Below, piece by piece: positions 30,611-43,000 of a stretch of DNA of 64,000 nucleotides. A program made the translations under genes and the position numbers. The DNA is taken from NCBI GenBank assembly GCA_964036045.1, contig OZ038381.1, forward strand, positions 128,967,708 to 129,031,707, read 5' to 3'. This DNA comes from Eutreptiella sp. 'Long Island Sound 2002'. Its lineage: Eukaryota > Euglenozoa > Euglenophyceae > Eutreptiales > Eutreptiaceae. The notes beneath the pieces were generated by a model that searched no databases, was not told the DNA's origin, and saw nothing but the letters and a program-made list of their open reading frames with translations. Every line of letters starts with the position of its first letter. Within the stretch, counting starts at the first letter, position 1.

Positions 30611-30624
30611 ACATACTGAGGGGC
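30611..30624. repeat. Right target-site duplication of the giant LINE
   Basis: Perfect copy of 9614-9627 (ACATACTGAGGGGC). It is directly followed by the continuation of element B's RT coding sequence. Confidence 0.93.
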
Positions 30625-33240
30625 AGGCCTCTAGTACAGGAGTTGATTTCTCGGGGTGCAGAAATGGAGGCCCACAACGACGACGTGAGTTTGGGTACTA
30701 ATACCCAAGAGGACCATGTCCTTCTCCTCCGTGAATTTTTCATTGTTTGTCAAAAAAATCATCTCCGAATCAAACTCGAAAAATGTGAGTTTATGAAAGA
30801 GGAGATGGAATATTTGGGCTTCGACGTAGGGTATGGCTGGTGGAAACCAGCCGCGTCTAAGATGCCGCCTCTACAGGACATGCAGATTCGCGATGACCCT
30901 AAGAAGGGTCTACAGGGCGTGAGGAGTTTTGTGGGCGTCTGTAATTTCTATCGGCGTCACATCCACAATTTTACCTACTCCTCTGCCCCCCCCACTGACT
31001 TAATCAAGAAAACTACTCCCTGGAGGTGGACCGCCAGAGAGGAGGAATGTTTCCAGGAGTTGAAGAAGAAAATTGCCTCCTCCAACTGCCTGGGAGTGCC
31101 CCGCCCTAAGGGCGAGATAGTCCTGATCACTGATGCCAGTGATGTAGGGGGGGGTGGAACGATCTACCAATGGCAGGAGCCCAACCCAGCCGAACTAACC
31201 CACAGCCATTATCGTACTAGTGGACTGAACTGTGATGGCTCGTTGAAACATGACTATCCTACCAGTGAGCGGCGGCTGGTGCCACTGGGACACTGGAATG
31301 GGAAATGGAACCAAGCGCGTTCCAATTACAGCACCTAGGACCAGGAACTCCTAGCCGGTATGTTGGTGCTTTCGTCACAATCCCGACTCCTGGAATCTAA
31401 CCCTATTGTCTGGCTATGTGACCAGGAACCTGTGAAGTCTTTTCAGAAGGGCCCACCACCAGAGAAAGCAAACCTAAAGCGGTGGTGGACTTACCCGAGC
31501 CAGTTCAGGCTGACAGTTCATCATATCCCCGGTATAAAAAATGAACTGTCTGACTATATATCGCGCAATAACTTCGATGCGCTTATAGGTGAGACCTCTG
31601 AGGCGCTCGCCAAAGAGGCTTTCCAGCGTATGGATGTCCAACTTGACCTGTCCATGCGCACTGCTGGAATCCTGGAGGGTTGGAATCTAACCGACTATCA
31701 GTCAGAGTATAAAGAAATTCTCCAAACTCTCAGCACTGGTCTGGAACCCCGTGTCATTGACGGGCACCAGTGGTATAAAAACAATCAGTACCTCTTCTAC
31801 GAGGACCGTCTTGTTGTGCCTGAGGCAGGGCTGGATGGGTGCCTACAGTGGTCCCATCTCAGTTCTGGTCATAATGGCGCTAATCGCTCAGTGGACTTCT
31901 TCCGTGAGTGTTTCTACTCTAGTCTAACCCTGACTGAACTGAGGTCTCGTATGCAGACCATTGTGGATGCTTGTGGCTGTCATGCCAGCAAGCAGAGCGA
32001 CGGTAGGGATAGGGGCCTGATTCTCAGCTTACCCATACCCCATTGTGCTAACTCTCTTCTCTATGTGGATTTCATCCACGGCCTACCACGCTTCGGCGGC
32101 TATGATAGTTGCCTAGTGGTCGCCTGTGGCCTATCTCGCTTCACCCGTGTGTTCCCTTGCAATCAGAAAATTACAGGTGAGCAGACTGTGAAAATGTTGG
32201 TCGAACAATGATTCGAACCCTATGGAGCACCTAAGCAGGTGCACTCTGATGCAGATGTACGCATCCGCAGTGACACTGGGTGGTACAAACGAGTGCTAAA
32301 TGCCCTCAACGTGGAGGTAACCACAGGTGTGCCCTATACCCACACGTCTAACCCTCTCTGTGAGAGACAGAACCGTGTGGTGGAGCAAAACCTAAGAATC
32401 CTGATGAAACAGGAGCATACCAAGGACTGGGTACGCCTAGTGCCCTGGGCAGTGCTGACCATGAACTCACAGCGGAGCTCTTCTACGGGTTGCACCCCCC
32501 ACGAACTGTTCCATGGAGGACGACCTGCTTCGTTCTTCAAGACCCCCTTTCCTGAGGACTTCAAGAGCCCTGTGGGAGACTGGCTGGAACACAAGCAGTC
32601 TCTGGCTAACCAGGCTGGGAATAACCTGAGACACATTTGTGACCGTGAACTGAGCTGACGGAACCGCCTACGGCAACCTGCCAGCTTCAAGGTTGGTGAC
32701 CTTGTTTTGGTTCACCATTCACGCCTACCCTTCTGGCCACGTAACTGCCTACAGGACCCTTATTTTGGACCTTATTGTATCATCAGGATAGATGGATCCA
32801 GGATCCATGTCAGGTGCAGTCCACGTCTAGGTGGTGAACTCCTATGTGCACCTAAACAGTTGAGGCACTATCACTTCCGTGACGATTTGTCCTGGGATGA
32901 GTGGCGCCTCAGCGACAGTGAGGTCGAGAGTATAGACCTAGAGAACGCTGCCAGTCCAGAGGAGGCAGACAAACTCGAAGAGATGACTGCCGATGAGATG
33001 GCAGTCGATGGTTACTACGTGGTTGCAGGTATTGCTCGCCACGACTATAAACAGGGCTGGAACTTCCTAACCCTGTGGGATGGCTATGGGTTATCTGAGG
33101 CGACCTGGGAACCTATGTCAGCCTTCATACAACCAGATGGGAGTATCAACCCCATCTTTCGCTCCTACCTCGTTGAGAACAGCGAGGGGCAGCTACTAAC
33201 CCGTGCTGAGACTCTGTCCCAGCGTAAAAAGAAAAACTAA
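30611..33240 (+). pseudogene. pol: Element B: C-terminal half of RT, RNase H, integrase, chromodomain
   Basis: This resumes the frame broken at 9613. The RT active site reads HNDD in place of the usual YxDD (about 30678). RNase H (TDASDVGGGG, about 31130), integrase zinc finger (H...H near 31850-31870; the C-x2-C is reduced to CGC near 31970) and a DDE core (VDF about 32068, SDAD about 32246, CERQ about 32360, 35 residues between the last Asp and Glu) follow. A chromodomain-like end (FLTLWDGYGLSEATWEP, about 33060-33115) identifies a chromovirus. The frame never shifts but has stops at TAG 31336, TGA 32209 and TGA 32656; Trp fits well at both TGA sites. It ends at TAA 33238. Not functional. 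Confidence 0.9.
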
Positions 33241-33624
33241 TTACCCTGTGTCAGTCTACTGACTGTGTTCTAACCTTACAGGTGCAATGAGCACTCTTGT
33301 GCAGACGTGCCTGTGTATGGGTCTAAGAGCAGTTGTCACAGTTGCCCCGCATTGCATTGCAGGACAGGACCATTAGCCCCCCGTGACAACCACTCCCTGG
33401 CCGAAGGCCATTGGTTTTTCACAGACCAGTGCTTACTGAGCACTGCACTGACCCTGTCTGTGCCCTGCAGTCCCATGCCTATGGTTTCCAGCGTGGGCCA
33501 GGTGGCCGCTTATCAGGTTTGCAGCCACCCAGTGAGTGTATGCCTTGTTGACCATGTGTTGCATGGGGACAGCCCTGATGTAATGACCTTGGGGAGCCAA
33601 CGAAGAACGGTGGCTTACTACACC

Positions 33625-33637
33625 AGGGGGGAATGAC
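33625..33637 (+). promoter_or_regulatory. Element B polypurine tract and probable 3' LTR start
   Basis: AGGGGGGAA (33625-33633) is followed by TGACAAGC, about 390 bp after the element B stop codon, the same distance as in element A. The 33241-33624 interval is the 3' untranslated region. Confidence 0.55.
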
Positions 33638-35117
33638 AAGCAAGGTGTTATGAGGCAAGGTGTGCCTTCCCTCCTTGGGGACAAGCGAGCCCACAGTTAG
33701 GACCTCTGATTGGTTCAGACCCATGGGGTTGTACCCTTCCTTACAGGGTTTACCTTACCCCTAAGTGTGCTACGTATGTCTGTGTGTGTCTCACTTCTCT
33801 CCCAGGCGTGGCTCCCGGAGACCGGGCTTCGCTGATGTCGGACCGAAGGTCCTAGTCAGTGACTCCTGCCACTCCTATGGCGCACAATTTCTGTGCTGGC
33901 GCCCATCCTTGGGGGAAGACGGCAAAAGCCCTCCCTACTAGAGGGGAGGGGTGGCCAAGTGTGCTAAGGGCATACAAAACGCCCATTTTTGCCCAAGGCC
34001 AAAAGCTAACGCACTCCCCTGCCCACGTGGAAAAGCACGCGGGACAGGAGACACCACTACACTACACTCACCAACGCCAGCACTGGCCTTCGAAGGCAGG
34101 GTGAGCACTCATCACTTAGACTCAACTCCTGCCAGGCCTGCTCACCCTAACACCTACACACGCTACTTGGTGTTGCTGTTGAAGGAGTCACGGGTCCTAC
34201 TGACCCTCCTGTGAGAAAGCAAGACAACACAGCGCTACTAAGTGGCTGTGGCCTAACAGGGACGCCACTACGCGTTTCCCTGTCAGGGCTTGGAGGGAGG
34301 GAGTGCTCAGCGTGCGTGCACAGCGTGGATGGCGATGAAGTCGGACTGCACTCACTACTCCTGGTTGAGTTGCAGTTATTTGTTTTTGTGATGCGCGCAG
34401 CATATTTTAGCACTGCCAAAGTGGGACTGCATCAATCACCCTTACCTTCCCACCTGTAAAGCAAAGGCCAATGACTGAGGTTCAAGACTGAGGAACCAAG
34501 ACAGCCTCCACGTGTTATACGCTTCTCAGGCTGCCCTATAATACGCTGTTCCTGAACCTCAGTACAAGCAAGCAAGCTTAAGGAACTCCACCCGTTCTCT
34601 TAAAGAACTTAGGTGGTAGGTAGGTGGAGCCCCTGGGTAACCTCAACAAGGGTTATACCGTGCGCACTTCGCGAGGCCTACCCTTTGATGCGTCATATGC
34701 ATGCACAGGTATGCACGATTTCTCCATTTCCTGCTGTTCTTACCTAATTTAACCCAACATAACCAATCACAAGCGTGACTCAACCAGGAGGTGAGCTCCT
34801 CCTTGGCTTACCTACCTTACTCACCACGCATCATGTGAATGCCGAGGAAAACACGAGCGCAAAAAGACCCTACGTCCTCAAACAAACCTACGGCGAATTA
34901 AAAACCACCCTAAGCGATTAATGCACTGTGTGTCATGCATGCTTCCCTTGTCTTGTTTCCTGCACAAAGTGGAGAGGGAGTGGCGCACTGCACAGCGCAA
35001 AACAAGCCTAAGCGTTTTAAGCAACCCTACTTTAGCGCTACGGCAACACAAACACGAGGAAGCACTTTCTTTTCTTACCTGTGAAGAGAGAACAAGGGTG
35101 AATTTGGGTACAGGGAA
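33634..35117 (+). other. Probable element B 3' LTR and unassigned sequence
   Basis: No protein-like frame. The stretch presumably opens with the element B 3' LTR; its end was not found, because no second copy lies in the window. It runs without a visible break into the dispersed repeat at 35118, whose left end is unknown because copy 1 is cut by the window edge. The repeat may therefore start earlier than 35118. Confidence 0.4.
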
Positions 35118-36147
35118 AGCGCCACAGCGTGTGAATGCCTCAATTAGGCACATGCATCGCGAGCACAGCGCATGTTCTAACCCTACGTGCGCGCTGCGCG
35201 CTCCATTCGCATCGCATATCTTTCATTCCTGTTTTGACCTGTGCAGAGCAAAGGAGAGGAGCACCCAAACCCTCAGCGAACACAGCGTTGACAGCCCTAA
35301 CGTTTTAACGAAGCAACCAACACGAACGCAATGCATGCGTGTGAAATGACACTGCCATATTTGAGAGGTGGGTTGTCCACCTGCTCTGTGGTGTGGGTTC
35401 GTTTTGGATACCTTTCCCTAAAGTTTATAAAAATTTTGATGCGACTGTGCAAAAATTTCCTTTAGAACTTTAACAACTACGGCTCATACCTTCTTTTTCA
35501 AGAGCCGTTTACGCTTGCGCAACCCTGCTTTTTTTTATCACTCTCTTGAAGCTTCTAGTACACTTTCTCAAAGTAACTAGGGTCATAACCCTAGCCCCCC
35601 ATGAAGTTCACCCCTACCACTCAACTGAGCGGAGGTATCTTCCTTCATGGAGGATATACCGAAAGAAAATAGGCATTTCATGCTTTAGGCCTTGGAGGTT
35701 AAGCCTAGTGGTCTCCCACCCAAAGACCCCTATACTCATTTGTCTCTACCACTCATTGTGGTTCTACTTTTTAACTGTTTCCGAATTCAGTTGCTTGGCC
35801 AAGTCATAATCTGTGTCTGGCCTAATTCCTATGCCCCACATTCCTAACCAGCTCCATTATATCCAAAAGAGTGCACATGAAGTGCTTGATGCTAACTTGG
35901 AGGCTAGAGTCAGGCCAGTTTTCACATAAAACCTTTTGTACTATCCATTTGTGATTGAATCTTTGTATCTATACCTGCTTTGTCTATCTGCAGCCCTTCT
36001 GTGTTATACTGGATTTCAAACTATTCATTGATTCGATCCACATCCTGTTCTTGCTCTACTTGCTCGTTTGGTTTTGGGATTTCACCATCAAAATCCTGCA
36101 GGATTGCATCAAAATCTATAGGGCACTAATCAAGGACATCTTTCCGC
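35118..36147. repeat. Dispersed repeat, copy 2
   Basis: Matches 1-420 and 1117-1727 of the window in the same orientation with scattered substitutions and a deletion of about 690 bp relative to copy 1. It ends at AAGGACATCTTT, exactly where copy 1 ends. No protein recognised. Confidence 0.75.
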
Positions 36148-36384
36148 GAGCAGTCAAGCACGGGATCCTGGTGCACACCAAGGTGCTGCCGAGCCGGACC
36201 AAGCTGGACTTGAGTGAGAGGACCATGAAGAAGTTGCTGCCGCGCTGAATTAGTGAGTGGATGCACATCCCTGTGTTGAGTTCCCAGATCACTGCTTCTT
36301 GGAGGATGTGTCTGGATCGGACTCCCATTGCCGGGAGTGTGGATGAGATTGAGATTCCAAGGGGGGTGATTTGTTTGGGAACCA
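36148..36384 (+). other. Degenerate coding-like segment, unknown
   Basis: After the shared repeat, one frame reads about 33 residues ending KKLLPR, meets TGA at 36246, and continues in frame for about 50 residues (SEWMHIPVLSSQ...). The composition on both sides of the stop looks like protein, but I recognise no family. It may be a remnant of a transposon protein. Confidence 0.3.
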
Positions 36385-36723
36385 GTGGTTCCAGAAGCCC
36401 CAGATTCAGAACCAGGAGAGGATGCTGAACCTGCCCCTGCAGCTGCCCCTAAGTTGGACGACCCTTTTGCAGTGGATGTAGCTGCAGCAGCAGCAGTAGT
36501 GCCACTCATCAGAAGGCGGACGACAGGGGGCGTAGCAAGGGAACGCGACTCGACCCGACCCGACGTGACGCGTCAGCGGGCAGCAAGCCAGCGCGACGCA
36601 AGGAACAAGCGCGCCGAAGTGAGGAAGAAGGCAGACGACAGCAGCGACGACAGCAGCAGTGACGCCGATGATGGGTGCGATCACTTTGATCTGTACGTGT
36701 CACATCACACAGACACATGCTAA
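36385..36723 (+). CDS. Hypothetical acidic/basic low-complexity frame
   Basis: 112 codons from ATG 36385 to TAA: Pro/Glu/Ala-rich start, an Ala run, an Arg-rich middle (RRRTTGG, RQRAASQRD), then a Ser/Asp run (DDSSDDSSSDADD) and a His-rich end. It lacks a recognisable domain and overlaps the preceding degenerate segment. It may be a fragment of a nuclear protein or chance. Low confidence. Confidence 0.25.
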   Translation: MVPEAPDSEPGEDAEPAPAAAPKLDDPFAVDVAAAAAVVPLIRRRTTGGVARERDSTRPDVTRQRAASQRDARNKRAEVRKKADDSSDDSSSDADDGCDHFDLYVSHHTDTC

Positions 36724-38325
36724 TTTATTTGCCACTGTGAGTTTTTTTGCAGACTCTGCAGTCAGCGGACTCTGCAGTTCGAGCCACGCCACATTTTTTT
36801 AACCCTATTTTTCAGTGTCAATATAGTATGCCCAGATCCGTGTGTACCAGTTTGTCCTTTTGGCCTGTGCCAGGTTCCCTTGGGCCTGTGGAAGGCAGCT
36901 TTGGGGCTTTGCAAGGCTGGTATGGGTCTGTGGAACGCTGTCCACTTTGGAAGGCTGCTTTGGGCCTGTGGATGGCACAATGCCTCTGCTGATGTACTGT
37001 CTGCTCTGCAGATGCACACAGGGGTCTGAGGATCAATTTTTTCACAGTGAGTGGACTCACTGCTCCTTTTTTTTTTGTGACATACTGGTGGGTCAGTGGT
37101 GGGAAGGCTGCCTTGCAGCCTAGTATACTTTGGATCAAGGCACAAACACTGTTGTAAAATATTTCTGTATTCAACATGCCTCCCTGCTACGTTGTGGTTT
37201 AATGTGGTTCATTGTTTGGGGAGTGGCAAAAGCAAGGTTTCATTTATAAAAGAAAAAATTTTGTAGAAACAAAATTTACAAGAAAACATTTGTGTGGGCG
37301 GAAGTTTGAAGAAAATCTTCAGTAGTATAGCATACGTGAAACAAAAAACAAAACAAACAAAAGGAAAAGTTGTTACATAAAACTTGACACATGGAAGCAG
37401 AAATGTTCAGAAAAACTTTGAACCTGGAAAAAATTTGAAATTTTAGTAGTTGGTAAAAAATTTTTATTACTGAAAGTGCTAAAGCAAAGAGGATGTTGGT
37501 GAATGTTAGGTGCTTTTCTGAATTTAGATACGAAAAGCACATCGGTTCTTCTGATTTTGGCACTAAAAAGTGGTTTCAAACCGCATGTTTCTAATTTTGG
37601 CTTCATTTGGAGTTTTGGACCGCCTTGTATGTCAAAGAATCGTGGCGCAAATGTGTTGTGCCGCTCTTACTTTGTTTCATGTGCGTGCTGTTTGCAATTC
37701 CGCATCCATCGATGGTTAGATGACTTATTCATGGGCTGGTAAGCCGAAGATATAGCGAAAACAAGGCTTCAAAACCCCACCATACCAGATGGCTGTGTAG
37801 GCTGCGGGGGGGGTGCAAAAAGGGAGGGTGGGTCGCGAGCCTCAACCAGGGAGGGGTGAAGAGCGGAGGGAGTTGAAATGACATATGTACATCTAGTGGA
37901 AGCTTTTGGGACCCTTGGGGGGGGCCAAGTGCCATATCTCAAAACCACCAACCCCCTTCAGCCCCCCTAATTCACCGGAGTACACCTTGAACTGATGCGC
38001 GTCGCGCAGAGTTTGGAGATTTTCTCGAAATTCTTGAAAGATGAGATGGCAACCAGCTGGGAATATCTTTTTTCAGGCTGTTTTTTAGGTGCACTATTCA
38101 GAATTTCGTCCAACCGCTGATTTCACACCTCAAATTTGTCGAACTTTCTTACCTTTAAGGACACCATTTTACCCCAAACCCACTAATTTGGAATCAGTTT
38201 TACTTAGACACACTTGAATAACTTTGTGCCACTATTTGGGTTCGACACTTTGGTTTTTGCATTGGACACCGTGCATCACTCTACAAGAGGTGGTAATAGT
38301 TCGTAAGCGTCGAGGTTCGTTTTTG
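36724..38325. other. Spacer without genes
   Basis: AT-rich in 37200-37700. Short imperfect repeats of GGGCCTGTGGAAGGC occur near 36876, 36925 and 36958, and GACTCTGCAGT is repeated at 36749 and 36769. Nothing else is recognisable. Confidence 0.5.
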
Positions 38326-38463
38326 TTTGGAAATGAATGACCTTGAACTTGTTTTCCTTGAAACTTATCCAATTTTCCTTCAAATAACCCAAAAATACAC
38401 CCCAAATGCAACCACAAAAGGCGACGGAAACATACTACGTGTTCGACGAAATCACGCGAGTGT
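38326..38463 (-). repeat. Inverted fragment of the 769-bp LTR-like repeat
   Basis: About 138 bp match, in reverse complement, the last part of the direct repeats at 50874 and 52861 (shared words include ACGTAGTATGTTTCCGTCGCC when read on the minus strand). Element C coding sequence starts right at its edge, so an insertion or rearrangement involving this family removed the 5' end of element C. Confidence 0.8.
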
Positions 38464-40068
38464 GGTATTTGGTGCCATGAACATTAGTGTCATTGACCTG
38501 CAGGACCCACAGGACAAAGCCCCCATGGCAAGTCCAGCCCCCACCGGGGTTTCTCAGGAGATCCCGCCGATACGACCCCGACAGTCCGCTGGGATACCGC
38601 GGAAACTGAGGCGGCCAGGCATATTCAAGAATGAAAGATACGACCTGCGCCCGCTATGGCGCGAAAAGTTGTGTGAATGGGCTGGAAGAGCTTTGGGGAC
38701 TACCTAGCCTCTCCAGCCCACACTCAGCCCCTTTGACCGCCTCGGAACTGTGAGAGGAGTGCGTGAGGAGGGTCGACAGTGGCGTGAGTGGGGTCAGGGA
38801 CGTGGGGGAAGAAGAGTGAAGAAGCGAAATCGGATTGGACTCTCACCCCCCCGTAAGACCAAGAAGGCACCGAAAGGGTATATGTGCCCTTGGGGAGGGG
38901 AGCATCATACTTTGTATTTGTTCCCGCCAGCTCGTGAGCTGCCGGAAACGGTGCAAAAGGTCATATGGGAAGGGGGTAAGGGGGTTACAGTGGTACCAGT
39001 CCGAAAGAGAGAGAAGTGGTTTCGGAGTTTAGGGGAGATTGCAGTGGATTGGTGGGACATACCGAAAGGGGAGAGTATTTTTTGGAATGGGAAGGGTAAA
39101 ATGCTCTCTCAGGAGGGTCACCTGCAGTACCGGGCTGTACTTTTCGATGCACTTGGTATTGAACAAGAGGGACTGAACCAGACCAGCTGGAAACAGCCCC
39201 TTGGTGATCCTGACCTCAAAGAGGTCCTCCATCAGGGAGCCTGGCGTCCTGAGGGTACCACTGCAGCCCCGGGCCTCGGCAAGAGACCCGTGGGCAAGAA
39301 GCGCCGGAACTGGAATGTCCTGGCACTGAAGAGGGCAAAGGAAGGGTATGGCCCCCCTGACTCGCCCGACATTGATTTTATTTATCCTGCATTCCACAAG
39401 CCCAGCTCACAGGACGACAGAAATGACCCCAATCGGCGATCCGAAGTGGAGTCATCGTCCTGGGACAGCCCTGCTGCCCTCAAACTCACCCTGAATCACC
39501 TCGAGAAGGTAGAGGCCTCCATCTCCAGCCAGAAAGTGGTAGATTGGATGATGGACCCCGTTGGCACTGAGACTGCCAATTGGGTCGATCACAGGACCCC
39601 CCCCCAGCAACTCTTCCACTCGAGAACTCCGTCAGTGCGTTCCGTCCTAGAGGCCGATGCCAAGGAGTTCTCAGACCCCCATCTTCAGAAGATGGTGGAG
39701 TCGTACCGCAGAAAGCTCCTTGATGAATTCAAGGACACAGTTTTCAATTCAGAGCGGAATAATTGGGAGGAGATCAAGGCCAATGCCAACAAGAGGGGAC
39801 CTGATGGGTGGGTCAAGCTGGAGCTGAAAGAGGGCTCAAAACCTGTGGCCTTCAGCCCCATCCGAGCAGTAGGTCTGCGGGAAGAGGCATTGAAAGAAAA
39901 GGTCCAAGGTTTTGAGAAAAGGAAGTGGATTGAGGGATCCAAAAGCCCTTGGGTGGCACGTGGGTTTTTGGTGCTGAAACCTGGGGTAAACAAGTGGAGG
40001 TTGGTCATTGATTATCGGTACTTGAATTCATGTCTCGAGGGACATGAATTCCCCCTACCGGTGATTGA
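38464..40068 (+). pseudogene. pol: Element C: end of protease region and N-terminal half of reverse transcriptase
   Basis: A frame continuous with the downstream pol: a Pro/Arg-rich linker, TAG at 38705 with protein-like sequence in the same frame on both sides, a long basic linker (GRRVKKRNR, GKKRRNWN), then RT fingers (PVAFSPIRAVGLREEALKEKV..., WRLVIDYRYLN at about 40000). A one-base deletion after 40068 (GAGACC for expected GAGGACC) shifts the frame; RT then continues from 40069. Gag and the protease core are missing because the inverted repeat fragment lies at 38326-38463. Confidence 0.85.
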
Positions 40069-43000
40069 GACCTCCTCCAGCGACAGCATGGGAACCATCT
40101 CTGGACCATCCTCGACCTTGAGGATGGGTTCCACCAGATGCCCCTCACGGAGGAAAGTCGTCCGCTGACGGCTTTCTGTACCCCGTGGGGAGTGTATCAG
40201 TGGAACGTCCTGCCCATGGGGGTGAAAGTGGGACCACAGGTCTACCAGAGAATGGTCTCCCACTGCATCAGGCACCTGCCTCCCTCGGTAAGGGCCTATA
40301 TTGATGATCTGCTTGTGGGTACGCCCCCCTCCAAGGCTTCCAGGGGTAAGGGTAAGCTCTTGGACAGTTGTGCCCTCGATTACGAGGCCATAACTGAGCA
40401 CTATGAGTTGGTCAGGAAACTTTTTCGATGCCTGGCTGACCACCATCTCCAAGTGAAGGAGGAAAAGTGCCACCTTTTCTGTCAAAGGGTTAAATATTGT
40501 GGTCACATCCTTCACCAGGGACGGAGATCCCCCGCCCCCGAGAAAGTGGCTGCAGTTCGTGACTGGACTGAGGCCATGATTCGTACCCCCAAGCAGATGA
40601 AGGGATTTCTCGGAGTATGTAATTGGTATTCCATTTACATACCCCAATATGCTTCCCTCGCTGCGCCCCTGATGGACAGCTTGAAAGGGAAGTATGAGAG
40701 AGCGCCTGAGGGAGGCAAATGCAAGGTCCCCAAGGACCGCAACTTCATTGAATGGACTGAGACCATGAGGCAGAGTTTCGCCAAAATCAAGGAGGCACTG
40801 TGCGAGAAGTGTGCATTGTATATCCCCAATGACACGGGTGAATATGCGATTCACACTGATGCCTCGGATTTTGGCATAGGCGGTGTGTTGGAGCAGCAAT
40901 TGCCTGATGGTAGCTGGGCTCCTTGCGCCTTCTACTCAAAAAATCTCGAAGGCCAGATCCGGTATGGTCCTGAGGGCGAAGCCCTGGGCTTTACCGGACA
41001 AAGGGCGTGGTCTGTGCGAGAAAAGGAGACCTACGCACTGGTGTCCTGCCTCCTCAAGTCCAAGAGCTGGATATCAGGGCGTAAGGTCACTGTTTTCACG
41101 GACCACAAGTCCCTCGAGTCATGGTACAAGGAGGATCTCCGTACCATGTCTGGGCTCCTGGGTCGTCGCGGCCGTTGGCATGAATTCCTTTCCCGGTACA
41201 ACATTGTTGTCGTATACAAGCCGGGTAAGGACAATGATGTCGCGGACGGGATGAGCCGGTGGGCCTACCCTGCGGGGCTGGCGGATGACACCAACTTCCA
41301 TGGTTCGGACGCCGACCTCAAGGGGTATGAGGACTGGGAAGCCCAAGAAAAGGCCCGAAATGATGCCCTCATTAATCGGCTGTCCATATCTTGCGAAGGG
41401 AGTGAGTCTGGACCCCCGTGCAGCCATACGGCCAAGTGCCATGGTCACTGCAGCAGGTACAGCAATCTGCGCGCGGCCAGCCACTACCCCTGCTTTCATT
41501 GTGAGTGCGCCAGCCTGGAAACGGCCGCTCCGGACAAGCTGGATGCCCAGAGGGCAGCTGATGCTCTTCTCTTTCCGAAATACAGGGCCCAGGTGACTCC
41601 GGACCCCCTTCCTGCTGATCGGCCACTCACTGCGGACCCCCCTCGGTGTCCTGATTGCCTGGATCACCATAAGATTAACACATGTGGTGTCCTGAACCTC
41701 CTGCAAAGTGATCCTGATGATCCTGACTATGGTTCTGAGGCTGAAGAGTCCGTGGGTCCTGAGTTCTTTGAGGATCCAGACCTCCATGGTATGGCCCATG
41801 TGATGAGGGAGTCTCCTCACGCTCCCCACGCCCTGATTGCTTCCGTCACATCGGTCAATGTGCCCCCACCGTGTAGTATCCTGTATGAGGATTGGGAACC
41901 ATACTACGCTGAGGACCCCAACCTGAAAATCCTGCTTGACTGGGGTATCAAGAAAAACATTGAGTATGGCATCTGCCGGTGGCATGAACCACAATGGGGA
42001 CACCCCCATATCAGGGTGGATGGTAGGGCAGTGGTTCCTGTGGCCATCCTGAGCAAGGTGATAGAAGCAGTGCACTACTTTGCACATCCAGGTACCCCCA
42101 AAATCCTGGAACTGTTCAAGCGACAGTTCCATGTCCGTAATCTGTCCGAGGATAACCTTCGGGACAGAGTGAAGGAGGTTGTGGATGCCTGTGTGGTATG
42201 TGCACAGTCCAAGGCACAAAGAGGCCCACATCCTGACTCATGTGAGCCCTTCCCCGTGCCCTCCTATCCCTTTGCATCAGTGGCAATGGACTTTGTATCC
42301 CTGCCTGAAGTTAAACATCCTGAAACAGGGGTGAAGGTGGACTATGCGATGGTTGTCGTGTGTCGGCTGACAGGTTATATCCTGGCCATTCCATGTAGAC
42401 AAGAGGGATTGACGAGCCATAAAGCCGCCGCCCTATTTCTGCACTATTGTGCCTTTTTTACTGGGATGCCCAGGGACATACATTCTGATAACCAGTCCAT
42501 CATCTCCTCAGAGTTCTTGGACGCCCTTTGTGGTCTGGCTGGCATTACCCAGGCCCAGTCCATAGTGTATAGACCACAGAGTAATGGGCGTGCGGAGCGG
42601 GTAGTCCAGTCTATTATCAATGCTTTGCGGCTATACTTGGTGTTCCGCAAGGTGGACTGGATCTATGCCCTGCCATTTGCCCTGTGGGGTCTGAATGACC
42701 TACCGGGCCCCATCGCACCCTACTCACCGCACCGGCTGGTTTTCGGCCGGGACCCTATCGGGTTTGGCGAGGTACCCCCCCTAACCGTGGATACCGGGGT
42801 GGAGGATGCGACCGAGTACTTCCGCAGGGCTCAGGACGAACGCCAGCTCATCCAATCAAAGTTGGTTGACCTTCATGCCCGGGAGTATCAGGCCTTCCTC
42901 AAAAAACACCCGTCTCTGCAGTTTCAGGAGGGAGACCGCGTATGGGTGCAAAATAGGACCGACCAGCCTGGCCTACACCCCAAGCTGGACAGGATATGGC

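Noticed and set aside
7440-33240. An alternative nuclear code reading all three stops as sense
   Set aside because: Thousands of codons in the better-preserved frames (element A, ORF2, element C) have no internal stops, which a full reassignment would not allow. A rare UAG-only reading is kept as a weak option in the findings.
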